A stretch of 64,000 nt of DNA from Aptenodytes patagonicus (GCF_965638725.1 NC_134961.1:3782001-3846000), one strand, 5' to 3'; shown: positions 1-24,326, numbered from the stretch's first letter. Numbers and translations are program-made. Notes: a model not told the origin generated them from the letters alone.

Positions 1-597
1 TGGGTGAAAAAAGCATCTGTAGATTCCAGTGAGAAATCAAAGTATGTGGTTTGTAGGTTCATTTGTTCAGAATCACGGGCCTATAGCTACTGTGTCTTTT
101 ATGATGCCATATTCAAGTTCTTAGGCTAGGCAACACGATGCATTAACTAGAAAACTTATTTGGGGGAAACGTTGAGAATTTTCTTCAAACGTGCCTGCAG
201 AATTTTTATAAAGATGTATTTACTCAGAGAAAAGATTGGACTTCAAAAGCTAGCGGAGAACCTAATCTGAACTTTGGTGTACTTTTAAGAATGTGAACGT
301 TATTAACCACAATCTTCTGTCACATTTTTAAACCTAGAATTTTTCACTTTCAGTTTGAAACATATGGGTAAACCTTTTTTGCCACATGCATGTTCGGAGG
401 AAATGCATGTTATTATTCTTTCTCACTGCATCTGTATTTTAGATCATTGTAAAACGTGTGCTTTTTGACTTACAAAAGGGGGAGGTTGTATGCAAATTTG
501 TTGCCAGTATAAAGTGGCAATTGTAATTCTCACTTTAACTTATTTTATCAATACAATGATAACAATTTTTCAAATACAGTGATGTTTCTTTTTTCAG

Positions 598-791
598 GCA
601 CATCATTGCTCAGAGCGGAATTGCAGTCATAGATTGCTCATGGGCCAAATTAGAAGAAACTCCCTTTAACAGAATGAGAGGAACTCATCTACGGCTGCTG
701 CCTTACTTGGTGGCTGCAAATCCTGTGAACTATGGTCGGCCCTGCAAGCTGTCCTGCGTGGAAGCTTTTGCTGCAGCTTTTTGCATTGTTG
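598..791 (+). CDS. TSR3: TSR3 internal coding exon (SAM/RNA-binding core)
   Basis: The acceptor is a T-rich tract ending ttttttcag at 597 and the donor is gtagg at 792. The first base completes a split codon and the exon ends after one base of the next codon. It encodes [20 protein letters not shown] and the strongly conserved [18 protein letters not shown] segment. Confidence 0.95.
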
Positions 792-3484
792 GTAGGCAGT
801 AATGTCTCATGTGAAATATGTTATAAGCAATTCTTACATCCTTAATCAGAAGAGATGATCTGCGATAGACTAAACTGTAATGTTGTCCTACTGGTCGTCA
901 CTTTGTTGAGTTTGAAATCAGGTTGTCTAGCTTTCTTCCAAGTACTCGTACCTGGTAGCATCGAGGTATCCGTGGGGTATTCATGTCAGCTAGTTAACAG
1001 GACACATATAAACTGATGATCCTGGTTTTGTCAGGATGGCACTTAATGTTAGAAAACTGTTAAAAAAAGCCCAAAAAGACAGAGTGTGACTCCGTAGGCA
1101 CCTTTGTCTTAATGAGAGATAACAGTTCTCTGTTAATACGGTGGGTTCTGGTTAAGAACAAAAGAAATTGCCCCCTCTTGTGATGTTTTGCAAACTCATC
1201 ACAGAACTTTCTTGACAATTGAAGAGACATGCTCTACTGTACTGCAGACAAATCCTACCTTCTGAAAATATTGTATGTACAGCTGCTCTCTTTCTGAAGG
1301 ACTGTGGCAGCTAGAGCTTGAATCATTCATTACCCGTACAAAATATTTTTATATAACACTCACTAAAAGATGATGAACTTTTCTTGGCTTCAGTTAGCTA
1401 TTTCAAGTTAAACTGAAATTTGAAAAGTTTTTTCATCTTTTTAAAAGTCTGACTCCCTGAACACTGAAAAGATGCTGGCAAACATCTCACTATTGTAGTG
1501 ATGCATAGGTATGTACTGAACTTAGAAACCTGTAAGCTGAGTGAAATCTCACACTGAAAAAGAAAACTGATCATTTATTTTCTGTTTTAGGATTCCCAGA
1601 CCTAGCCACCATTCTTCTAAGGAAATTTAAATGGGGTAAGGCATTTATTGACTTGAACAAAAATCTCTTGGAAAAATATGCAGCCTGTCATTGCCAGGAA
1701 GAAGTGCTGAGAGTTGAAAAGGACTTTTTAGCCAGTGTCCAAGAAACAAAAAATGAAGAAATGGGTAAGAAAAAACACAGACACACCACACACACCCTTT
1801 TCCTAACTAGTTTCTTTACAGTCTTTTCCTTTAACGTCATGAAAATATTGGCAAGGTAGAAGATAAGAGCTTTGTTGGGATGTATTGTTTCGTCTTTATA
1901 CTGTGTATTCTTCTTATAAGCAAGTTTGCCTATTTTTTCCAACTCAAAAAAATGAAAACGACTAAAGCAATTTAATGCATGTAGTAGTGTATTCACAGCT
2001 GAACTGTGGAGCAGCTACCCTGATTAAATTAAGGATATTGCAGAACTAAGGAGTAAAAAGAAAATACGGTGCTTCCTCATTTTACAGATGTTAAAAGCAG
2101 AGTATGAGTAAAAAGACTAGTAATTCAGGAGGACTACAAGAGAAATACAGGCATAAAATCTGACAGCAAGTTAGTTATACATAAAGACCTTTAATGGACA
2201 TGTTTATATAGTCCCTAATCAAGATGCTTAAAATCAGACCTATAAAGATAATGAAAATAGCTTATAATAAGTGCGGTAGTTTATTCCCAAATTCTTCTGG
2301 TAACTTACTGGTATCCCAGTATTTCAGGCTATATTCACAGGTGAGTGCTTGGTCTCATTCAGGACAGCACCAAAAAAGCCAAATCAAATGGTCAAGAACG
2401 CGTGAAGAGAGACACTGCTAGTTAATGTTTTCCTTTCACAGTGGTCAAGTCCCATAAAAATAGGCCAGGGGATCACACTGTAAGGCTATGGTAGACAGCC
2501 TCTAGTTTCTCTGAACTTTGATCTCTTTGCCATGACATGCTAGGCTCAATAAAATAATCCTGTTGTTTGGTGGAAGCCTAACTACCGTTAACATTAAACT
2601 GAAGACAGTTCTTAAGGGGCAACACTACTGTGCCAAATAAAGCACACTTCCACCCACAATCCTGTTTATTTTCTGGATGGACTGTAGTACCAAAGCTATC
2701 ATGCCTTGTTTGACTTTTCTGAGGTAATAGTTCTCCGCAGCTGTGTAAGCCAAAGTAAATCTAGCCCTACCCTTACTCGGCAAGAGCTAAACCTGGACAG
2801 CTATACTTCACTTCTCAGTAGACATGAACTAACTAGATAGCCCTTTTAGAACTAAACCATTCTGAGAACATCCATGTTTTCTTACCAAAAGCCTTAGAAA
2901 CCCAAGTGTACAGTCTGACTGACCCTAAAGAGCTACTGAATCCCTTGGGGGGGTGGGGCACAAAGGGCATGGAAAAGAATGAAAAGACTAGAATGGGGGG
3001 GCAGGACTTGGCAGTTGTTTCTCACCTCCCCTGGTTTCTGACCAAACAACTATGGTAAACTTATCAGAAAGCTGGACCAGACTTCCTATGCCTTTCCCCT
3101 CCCTGCCAATAATATTCTCTCAAAATGAAAATGAAGGCAGACCATTAAAATATGCTGCCTTCATCAATGTGTGCCCTTTTTTCTTCTTTTTCCAGATCCG
3201 TTTGATGTTGACTCAGGAAAAGAATTCTCTAATCCCAACAGACCAATCAATTCCCCAGGGTAATGAAATTTAATTTAAATACTATTTTTCTTATTATAAG
3301 TTGTTTTGCTTTTATAATCCTGAAAAATGTTTCCAGACTAGCACAAAGTAATGAAGAATCCGAGGAGGACAGCGTGAGCACTCCAGATGATGCCACTGAA
3401 AGCAGTGATAAGAGCAGTCCAGAAGATGATGGTACTGTAAAGTCGCTGCAACAAAAGCCAATAAATCAACTATTTGAAAAGTAA
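598..3484 (+). CDS. TSR3: 18S rRNA aminocarboxypropyltransferase TSR3, 3' part (four exons)
   Basis: TSR3 transfers the 3-amino-3-carboxypropyl group of S-adenosylmethionine to the hypermodified pseudouridine of 18S rRNA late in small-subunit maturation. The joined coding exons are 598-791, 1591-1764, 3196-3259 and 3337-3484, all with GT-AG borders and compatible phases. They encode 192 residues and a TAA stop. The first exon reads through [11 protein letters not shown] and then [20 protein letters not shown], the hallmark block of the family. The second gives [13 protein letters not shown] and LLEKYAAC. The tail is acidic and serine-rich and ends PINQLFEK. Human TSR3 has about 312 residues, so roughly 120 N-terminal residues lie before base 1. 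The gene converges on UBE2I. In human the same two genes also converge, but with BAIAP3 between them. Identity is from family knowledge; the splice model is read from the sequence. Confidence 0.95.
792..3195 (+). other. TSR3: TSR3 introns (792-1590 and 1765-3195)
   Basis: Two introns of 799 and 1431 bases. They are AT-rich with no further coding exon that I can recognise. Short G runs occur near 2947-3002. No transposable element is obvious. Confidence 0.8.
1591..1764 (+). CDS. TSR3: TSR3 coding exon (C-terminal half of the core)
   Basis: The acceptor is tctgttttag and the donor is gtaaga. The exon restores the split glycine codon and encodes [18 protein letters not shown], then LLEKYAAC and an amphipathic Glu/Lys-rich helix. 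It leaves a one-base overhang. Confidence 0.95.
3196..3259 (+). CDS. TSR3: TSR3 short penultimate coding exon
   Basis: The acceptor follows a long T-rich tract (ccttttttcttctttttccag). The 64-base exon encodes [20 protein letters not shown] and ends within a glycine codon; the donor is gtaatg. It follows exon 1591-1764 in phase. Confidence 0.9.
3337..3484 (+). CDS. TSR3: TSR3 terminal coding exon with acidic tail
   Basis: The acceptor is aaatgtttccag. The frame continues from the split glycine codon into an acidic, serine-rich stretch ([15 protein letters not shown] and onward) and ends at TAA 3482-3484. The tail is low-complexity, as is usual for TSR3 C-termini. The intron before it is only 77 bases, so retained-intron transcripts are possible. 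Confidence 0.88.
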
Positions 3485-5639
3485 AAAAAAAAAACCCACC
3501 AACAACAAAACCACCACATACCACAAGAACATAAAAAAATCCCCCAACGATCCCAAAGAGTTGTAACATCTTGTATAAAGAAATTTTCTTGTTAAGTCTG
3601 GCTTGTCCACCTGTAACTTGGTGCTTAGCAAATGCCTTCCTTTAGATGAACCTCAGGCTCTATGTGGGTTCATAGGTCTATTATGCACATAAAGGCTTTA
3701 GGTTATTTAATTTTTAGAAAATTGTCTATGGAATGTTGATTATTATATAAAGAGCCTGAAGCTTAGTTATGAGTTAAAAAAAACCCTGTATTCTAATCAA
3801 TGTCTGGAAAGCGGTTTATAGGTATTATTTTTACCTAATAGTACATGAAGTAAACCCTTTTAACTTCTGGACTATATTGCAACTGGAAAATGTGACTAAG
3901 TTGTTGTCCTGTTCAGAGTACCCACTACGTGAGGAGCCTTCTAACTTTCTGCAGGCTTGAACCTGCCATAGTGCATTTCTACTACTTCATCTAGTTTAGG
4001 GTAAACCGACTACCTAAGCATCAAAGGAAAAAATGCTTCCTGAAATTGTTGTAACATCTCAGTGTATCTTTTCAGTAACTTTACATGCTATTTTTTTTTT
4101 TTTATTTACTCTGATAGACCATCCTAAGCAACATACAATGTTTTGGCACTTTATATTCAGAACTGTACCATAAAGCTTCAGGTAACAGGTTCAGCAATGC
4201 TATCTGCCTGCATTCTCATTACTTGAAGTGCCACTCTACCAAGTCAGAAATACACATTGTCTGGCCCTTAAAGATTTGAGTCAGAGACTCTCATCAGCGC
4301 TAGTATCTTAGTTCACTTTTCCATATGCCTGCCAGTTTGTATAGTGAAAGTACAGCTGTTAGCAGTTGTTTTCTGTACGTTTAAATAGAATGCTTTTTTG
4401 AGTTTCCATCACCCAACTGGAACTTATTTAAACCTAAACTTCAGCAACCCCCTTCAGTAGACTTGGAGCTACTGAGGACAACTCATAGTGTTACTTTCGT
4501 ATATACGAGTTCTCCAAGTCACAGCAAGATTTTCACCTCTTAACCCCCTTCTACTAGAAAGATTAAATGCTGGCCCTACTGCAGCTAGAATTGGGAGTCA
4601 CAGTAGCAGTTTTAGTGGTACAAATATTCCATTTCCCTTTAACAAGAAAAAAAAAAAGCCCAGGTAAATGAATTTAACAAGGAATCTTTTCCTTTAACTC
4701 AGTTTCTCAATTACTCACTTTCCCACCCCAAGCATATGGAGTCTTTCCCAAATGAGCTGTTGTAACACGGATTTCTAGATAGTGGCAAGGAAGCAATCCT
4801 ACACAAACAATTTTTAAAGGACTGAGAAGAATGGAAGGGTGTTAGCTATTCTGACTTGGGAAAATGCTTCGATGTTACAAAGCTATTGGAATCAAATGCA
4901 GACAAGCAGAACAGATCTGAGAACAGAGCTGTATCACACTTCAGTCTCTAGCAGTAGCCGTTTTTTGGTAACAAAAGCACTGAAGAAGCTACAGCTCAGA
5001 TGGAACAAAGCTTTTCACACTTCATTTGTTTTGCAGAATGATTTTGACTAAAAAATACAATTAAAAAAGCAGTGAAAGTTTAATAAGAGGGCATATCAGC
5101 TTGACATACATGAAAATAACTTACATAATTTAACTGATTTCCTTTACAGAAGGAAACTGTAATTGCATAGAGCACGTCCTTTTCCTAAAAGCTATATACA
5201 TTGACATACGGAAGAAGGCACAGAAATATTTCTGATAAACAAGTACCATTTAAAATCCCCAGTTGCTGTAGGTCCCCTCGCATTCCTTGGACAGCTTCTA
5301 TTGCTGTTCATATTAGTCTAATGCTTGTGTTATTTTATGTTAATGTGGTCACAGCACTATGTTGATCCTGTTATGCACAGTAAGCACTTGGTCTCTAGCC
5401 AGTCAGAATTCTGTAAACTGTTTAAGGAACTGATCAAAGCTGAATAGCTGCAATTACCACTATGGGCCCAAAGAAAGGCCACACTCATGTTGGGGGCAAG
5501 GAAAAGAAACCAAGGCAATGTCTAAACAAAAGGTAAGTGCAGCATCACAGGCCTTAAAAACAGGACTTGCACTGAATTGTGTTCAGAGCCATTTAAATGG
5601 CAGTCTTTTAATGATTTTAATGAAGATAAATGAAACAAA
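3485..5639. other. TSR3 3' UTR and the gap between convergent TSR3 and UBE2I
   Basis: About 2.15 kb separates the TSR3 stop from the UBE2I poly(A) signal. The first part must hold the TSR3 3' UTR, but I found no clear AATAAA on the + strand, so its end is not fixed; ATTAAA variants such as the one near 4562 are possible. I see no BAIAP3-like coding exon here, although BAIAP3 occupies this position in human. A T13 run lies at 4091-4103. Confidence 0.7.
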
Positions 5640-6245
5640 GCCCTTTATATAAACAGTTTATTTACTCTAAACAGCAACACAGACAGAACGCCATATAAAC
5701 ACAAAGGAAGTGATGCAGAATAAGGATGCTGGCTGACTTTGGATCTCAGAGGCTCTTAAGCAATAACAACCTAGTTTCTGAAAGATAGAAAAACAAATTC
5801 AGGGAGGGAAGGGGGTGGAGGGCATGATTTTTTTTTTTTTTTTTTAATACAGCCAGCTAGAGGCTAAATATAGTTCTAACATTTTAAAGCATGCCTGCAT
5901 CAGATAGCAAAGTAACTAGAGATACTAGTGAATTTATAGAAGTATAAAAGTTTATAATTTTACAGCAGTTGAAATACTGACATCAATATTAAAATAAAAG
6001 CAAGTTTTACATAACAATCAAAAATACAAAAGACTGAAGGAAGAGACCCTGTATGAAAAAACTGGGGGCAATTCAGCAAATTTAGAACTGTATACAAGTG
6101 GCGAATATGGAAAATGGCACACATACAACCCCCTCCCCTAAGTGGATATTAATTGTACATAGCAACATTAGATTTTGCAAAAGTTTTGTAAACAAGTTCT
6201 TGCCAAACCAATCCCTTCCTTTTTAAGATGCTGCATGACAGACGC
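5640..6245 (-). other. UBE2I: UBE2I 3' UTR
   Basis: About 600 bases downstream of the stop on the minus strand, ending just past an AATAAA at 5662-5657. The cleavage position near 5640 is inferred from the usual spacing. An A18 run on the sense strand (T18 on +) lies at 5828-5845. Confidence 0.7.
5657..5662 (-). terminator. UBE2I: Candidate UBE2I poly(A) signal AATAAA
   Basis: TTTATT on the + strand reads AATAAA on the UBE2I sense strand, 584 bases after the stop codon. It is the best canonical hexamer that I found in this interval. Confidence 0.6.
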
Positions 6246-18799
<12,554 letters not shown>

Positions 18800-19403
18800 T
18801 AATCAAAGCAGGCAGACCCTGGACCGGCACAGAAAGTCTCCTCCTGCCTGCGGCGTGAAAGAAGTAGAAGAGACGGTACCAGCCGAACGGCTGCCGCAGT
18901 CACAAGAACAACAAAGGGGCCGCGCGGCAGGAGGTCTCGCTGCCCGACCAGCCAAGTAACTTCGCCCGGAGCGGCCGCGGCAGGGCCGAGCGCTGCCGGC
19001 CTCCGCCGAAGGCCGCTGGTCCCGCGGGCCCTGCGAAGGGGCCGGGGCCAGCGTCCGAGGCCCGCGCGGGGCGCCCCGGCGCCCGCCCGCTGGCTCCCGG
19101 GCAAGTACTCGTCGGGGCGGGGACCGCTTCGCGCAGGCCCCGTGGAACACAGACCTCCTCGGCGAGCTCGGCCGGCGGTGACCGAGACCTCCGGGAGCGG
19201 GCCGCGGGAGGCGCGGAGCCCGCCTGAGGCGAGCAACGATGCGCCGGCGGGCCCAGCCGCGCGGCCGCGGCAGGAGCCGCCAGGCCCGCACGCCCCGCAG
19301 CCGCCCGTCCCTTCACGCCACGGGCGGCGAGCGCCAGCCCACGGCCGCCTGCGCGCCGCGCCGGGCCCCGCCGTCCCAGGCCCCTCGCCCGGCCGGGCCT
19401 CAC

Positions 19404-19480
19404 CGTTCTCGGCCGCAGCACCCGCGCGTGTCCCGGATTGAAGCGGCAGCGAATGACCCGGATGTTCCCGGCTCGGCTCG
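19404..19480 (-). other. UBE2I: Candidate alternative UBE2I first exon
   Basis: The minus-strand sequence gccgagaacg followed by gtgagg is a near-consensus donor with exon end at 19404. It would splice to the ATG exon at 14986. Mammalian UBE2I uses several alternative non-coding first exons, which makes this plausible. The 5' boundary is not defined by sequence. Confidence 0.4.
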
Positions 19481-19782
19481 GCTCCCCCCCTTTGTCTCTG
19501 GTCCGGAGTTTCCCTCCCTCCTTCCTCGGCGCGGAGCGCGGTAGCGCCGTGTGTCCCTCAGCCCGACCCGTCCGTACCGCTGCGCCGGCGCGGTCTGAGC
19601 CCGAGTGCGATCCGTCCGCCACGCTTTACGCATCCTCGCGGCACAGGACCCAGAGGTGACCAGAACAACGCCTGAGCACGGAGCGCAGGGAGGAATCCCA
19701 GCGGGGCTCTCCCAGGCCCTATCACCTCCCCATGCCCCGCGGCTCCCACAAGCTCCCGTCGAGAAAATGAGCGAGTCTTTAC

Positions 19783-19850
19783 CTCGGGCGCTGAGACCGC
19801 CCGCGCCCCGAAAAGGCCCGCTCCCCGGAAGGGCGCTAGCGCGGGTCTAG
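19783..19850 (-). other. UBE2I: Candidate UBE2I non-coding first exon (proximal to CCAAT box)
   Basis: On the minus strand a strong donor (cccgag then gtaaag) ends an exon at 19783. A CCAAT box lies at 19926-19922, about 75-85 bases upstream of the probable start near 19840. The 5' end is a guess from promoter geometry; only the donor is seen directly. Confidence 0.45.
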
Positions 19851-19921
19851 CAGGCCGCGCCCGCCCCGGGACGCGCGCGAGACTAGCCGAACTCCACCCA
19901 CTGCGCCCGGCCGGGCCTCTG

Positions 19922-19926
19922 ATTGG
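19922..19926 (-). promoter_or_regulatory. CCAAT box
   Basis: ATTGG on + gives CCAAT (in ccaatcag) on the minus strand, inside the CpG island and between GC boxes. It is suitably placed for the minus-strand first exon that ends at 19783. Confidence 0.5.
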
Positions 19927-20059
19927 AGGATGCGGGCTCTGCCCCTGGCGGGGCTTTCGCAGGTGATGGGCGGGCGGGAGTGCCCGTCAGAGGGAGCGGG
20001 TGGCGGGGCGGGGCCGGGACCAAGCGACTGCGGGGCCTGCCGCGGCTGCGGGCAGCGTC

Positions 20060-22705
20060 CCGCCGCGGGGCGAGTCTTGGCTGCCCGCCGCTCCGAGGCG
20101 GCAGGAAGGTCGGGGCGGGTTGAGGAGCCGCAGCGGAGGACTGCTGCCGCCGGCGGCCGTGCCGTAAGCGACCGCCCTTCTTGACCGTCGGCCTGGGGCT
20201 GTCCCCGGCTCCGTGGGGCGCTGGAAAGCGCGGAGACTGACAGTGGCTTCCTCTGGTGCGGTCTTTAGTTGTGCGTTTGGCCCCAATTTGCTTTTGTTTA
20301 ACCTGATTTTTAAGAGGCAACATGCGTTATGCTCTGTGGGTTTTGTTTCTCATTGGATTTTTTTTTGTGGCTTTTTTTTTGTTTTTTCTTGGTTTTGGTT
20401 TCTAAGAATGCATTTTTAGTGGCATATAGGGAATGAATCACATTCTGTTCTCACCTTTGACTTACTTTTCTAATTTTAATGAAACGTAAGAAATTTCAGT
20501 CCTGAAACCTCGGCTTAGCCATGCCTTGCACTAGTCTGTGTTTCTTAATGTTTCTTGAACTATGTTCTATGTAGTATTAAAGTTCAAAATGGTTTCTCGG
20601 GAGCTCTAGAATTAACTATTTCAATAAATAATCACTTAGATTTGAATCAGCCCTAATCAAAATAGGTACTGAAGTCAGGAACCTCGTTGCCCAACAGCCC
20701 ACCTAGTGAGCAGGCACCTGCAAGAGCAATTCATCTTAGGCACATTAAAATGCCTGCCGGAGGAATTCTGTTTCTTCATAACCCCAGGCAACTGGGGTTT
20801 AGTTACAACTGGCACCTACAGCTGACAGAATGAATCTAAGCATTGCTGGACATTTTTGTTTATACTTTGTTCTATTTGGCTTTTAAAATTCCCACTTAAA
20901 ATTGTTAATTTTTTTGCTTTTTGTATTGCTTGAAACATGATGTACACAACATGGAGCTTTCAACTGCCTTTGAGAAAATGAAAGGCTGTTGCACAGGGTG
21001 AGGCAATAATCTACAATTCGTGTCGGTAATGGAGGGGGCAAGATGTCATCAGTTTAAACTGCAGTAAGAAAAATGGAGGTGAGGTATCAAAAAAATCCTT
21101 CTACTGGCAAAGACGCTACAACCCTAGGCTGCCTAACGCGGGGAGCACAGGTATGGAGCCTTCATCACTTGGGGCTTTAAAGGTAAGTTAAGCAAGATGT
21201 CTTTTAATTGTAGCCGCTCCTGCTTTTAGCCAAGGGGATGAGCTGAGTCATCTGTTATAGCTCTTCTCAGGCTTTTTTTTCCCCTGAACAATTCATATTC
21301 TCATTTAAATTTATTTTGGTTTTGACTCCTACAGAAAGGATGGAGAAGGTGAGTATTCTTTCTAGTTTTTACCTCTCTAGGCTGGTCTTAAGAAAACCAT
21401 TGAGCTGTCAAAGCAATGGGTGCTGCCTGATCTTTGTTTTAAATCTCAAAAGGGTGTCAACTAGCTAATGTTTTTAAGAGACCTCATGGCCAGCAGAGAT
21501 GGAAAAGGACAAACTGCTTCCAAAGCTTCCACGGACATATTTGCAACAGCTATACATCATCAAAGAAACCTCTCTTTCCAGGATGGGTCTGAGTTTGTGC
21601 TTGGAATCACACATCTACCAGGTGTAGAGAAAGAGTTGATATTGACTCTTCAGTCTTTGGATTCACCTCTACTGGTGAAGGCTGGCCTTGGGCTCGAATT
21701 CCTCCCATGCAGGTGGGCAGTTTCAACATCTTCCTATGGCAGTGAGAAATGCAAAAAGTGTCGTATCACAGAAATGTTTAAGAATGCTAAATAATGATTG
21801 TATCTTCATATAAACAAACCAAATTCTTGGACCACTTGCCCTATTCTCATGAATTCCTCATTTAGCTTCTCTCCACAAATGAGTTATTTAACAGTAATTA
21901 TGTTCTCTTGGAATGAATGGTTCCTGTTCACATTTGTGCTTTAGCCAATTACGTATCATAAGGATGTAAAATAGGACACCTGCCTTCCTGTGGGCCCTCG
22001 CTCCTGCCCAGCTTTCTCTTTTCCTAATGCATGGATACCTATGGCAGCATCTGCCTTAATTTCTTTATTCCTTTTAACTAGTAAGTGCTGGAGAAGAGAT
22101 GGAGGACAAGTTAGCAGCTGTGTGTACAGAAAACATCCTGACAGTCACAAATGACTTGGGGAAAGAGGGGAGTTTCAAAGATCTTAATGAAAACACCAGT
22201 TGCATGTTACTTGGTGAAAATACGTTTGGAAGGTCTGGTGGTGTCTTTGCACCTATTTGGAATAGAGACTTTCAGCAGGGCTGTTAAAGTACAATAGTGG
22301 CTATGCCAAATTGGACTAAAGATCACTCTAGCTAAGAAATCTTTCACCAGTAGCAAATGCCCACAGTAGAACCAGGACAAACACGTACTCCCCTGTGTGT
22401 CTTTCCCAGCAATTCCAGTGACATTACCAAAAGCAGTGGGGTTTAGGGGAAACTGTTAACACACCACTCACAGGATTTATCTCATGAAATTGTACAGACT
22501 GCAGTCCCAGAGAACGTCTCATGAAATTGTACAGACTGCAGTCCCAGAGAACATCACATGAATATGGACTATGTGTTTATGACTGCCAGGCGAAGACTTC
22601 AGCACACTGAAAGATGAATTTGCAGGGTCATTTTCATCTTTCTGAAGTGAAACTTCCCACTGAAAGGAAAGCTAGCTCCAAATAAACTCTAAATGTTATA
22701 AAAGA
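20060..22705 (+). ncRNA. Possible divergent spliced lncRNA opposite UBE2I
   Basis: On the + strand, leaving the CpG island, there is an ordered set of splice signals: a donor gtaagc after 20163; an exon about 21121-21182 with a perfect gtaagt donor; a strong acceptor (gactcctacag) and gtgagt donor enclosing only 14 bases, 21335-21348; and a pyrimidine-rich acceptor before 22082 leading to an exon that ends near an AATAAA at 22681-22686. No long conserved ORF spans these pieces, so a non-coding RNA is the simplest reading. This is inference from signals; some pieces may be chance. Confidence 0.3.
22480..22552 (+). repeat. 37-bp tandem duplication (two copies)
   Basis: A 36-base block starting tctcatgaaattgtacagac is repeated immediately with a period of 37 bases (copies 22480-22515 and 22517-22552) and no mismatch in the block. 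It looks like a recent slippage or short duplication event. Confidence 0.95.
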
Positions 22706-23914
22706 TCCAAACAGGATGTTAATGACTTACTTGTTTATGTCCCGTTTATTAACTGGTTTCTGGTTCAGGGTACACAGTTGTCCCTTTTATGCTCTCACTT
22801 TTGCTGACGGGTTAAGACACTTGAAGCTAGATACATATAGTAGGAATTTGGATTGAAAGTAATTCTGGTTGACTGTAAAGTGCAAATACTTCTAGTAAGA
22901 CAGTCTGATAAAAATGTAGATGCACACGTTGATTAGTTAATTCTACTAGAGCAATGTTTGTACTTAGGACTTATTTTAGTAAAATTCAAATGCAATTAAA
23001 ATGCAGGAAATCAGTTTAGTGAAATGACACCATTTTACTAAAGCTGCTGGATATATAAGGAAAGATTAGAATGTGCTTTGCATTTAAAACTGATTAAACT
23101 GTTAAGATGAAATTCACCTCATAAGTAACTGCATAGCCTCTAAGATTTTAGAGCTCACAGGTCTTAGCTTCTCATACTTAATTCTTACTAGCAGTTTGGA
23201 AAATAAGAGCAGTCCAGTGGTCTTCTCAATACTAATACTGAATTATGAACTCTTCTGTACTTGTACAGGGCACGGCTGTCAAACTGCCTGAATAATTTCA
23301 GCAACCTGTAGTGGCTACCTAATCATTTACTTCCTTCAGCCATTTCTATCTTTAAAACTTTTGCAGCAAACGTACTAAGTGACTTCTTATTTACATTTCT
23401 TATACTATATGTTGGCCTTATTACAAAGTGTCAATTTCAGTTAGCTTAATTTTTCAGACAAAAGAAGCATTTATATTAAAAAGCAAAGTACTGGATTCTA
23501 AAATAAATCTGTGATGTTAGGCAGGGTGATTTGTGAGTTGCGTGAAAGAAAATGTATGCAAAGTGATTAGTTAAAACTTGGTACATGTTTTTTTGTGTGA
23601 TTATATATCCATACCAGAGGGGACTGTCCTACTATAACGGTCAGCAACAGTCATAGTAAACACAAAGGGAAATACCTTAATTTCCCAGCATATATATATC
23701 TGAATAAACACGATTTTTTTGTGACACAGTCTTTGGGACAGCAGAAAAGGATACGTCTCCTTTACAAAGGAAAAAGTATTACTGCTTTGAATCACTGCAA
23801 AAAAATGCAACTATATTTTATATCTGAAGTGCTAATCTAGGCATATCAGTGATATTACACTGTTAATGTCAACATTAATGGATTTAGAAAAGAAAGATTT
23901 AAGACATCAGACTT
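22706..23914. other. Intergenic AT-rich sequence
   Basis: No gene, repeat family or strong signal was recognised between the possible lncRNA end and the probable KCTD5 3' end. Confidence 0.6.
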
Positions 23915-23930
23915 TAAAAGGGAAAAAACA

Positions 23931-23936
23931 GGTTTA
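23931..23936 (-). terminator. KCTD5: Candidate distal KCTD5 poly(A) signal
   Basis: AATAAA on the minus strand in the context aaataaacctg, followed by T-rich sequence. It is the last canonical hexamer that I noted before the UBE2I promoter region. Whether KCTD5 transcripts reach it cannot be told from sequence. Confidence 0.35.
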
Positions 23937-24326
23937 TTTCATGCAGTTTACAATACGCTAGTGTTATGAAAAGGAGGTTAAAAAAATACACACACATTTT
24001 AATTGTATGTTTGTTTTAAAAATGATGGTTAACTGTAACCATCTTCAAATGATTTGGGAAGCCCTAGCAGATGTTTTATCCAGGGAAATTCCCTGGATTC
24101 AGTTTCTTGTCTATGTCTGTGTTAAGAGTTTTGGCTAATGCAAAAGCATTAAAACCAGATCAAAACTCAAACTTTGCTGCAGTAAGAACACTTCAAAGAT
24201 AATGAATTGGCACAAAATGAAGTGTTATTGCTAATCCACTATCCAGGAAAAAACATGTTGTAAGTATGGCCACTTGGATATTAACACAGACAGCTGATGC
24301 ACAACTAATTTTGAGACCAGTGATTT

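Larger units (their letters stand above)
18850..20250. promoter_or_regulatory. UBE2I: CpG island and probable bidirectional promoter of UBE2I
   Basis: The sequence changes sharply from AT-rich to very GC- and CpG-rich, then back. It holds several GC boxes (gggcgg near 19965-19977 and 20004-20013), an inverted CCAAT box at 19922-19926, and an ETS-like ccggaag near 19824. Two good minus-strand donors (exon ends 19783 and 19404) suggest alternative UBE2I first exons. The long ORFs here on both strands are products of GC richness and show no family resemblance. Confidence 0.85.

Noticed and set aside
3312-3569. Minus-strand ORF overlapping the last TSR3 exon
   Set aside because: It is a shadow of the TSR3 coding exon and the A-rich 3' UTR on the opposite strand.
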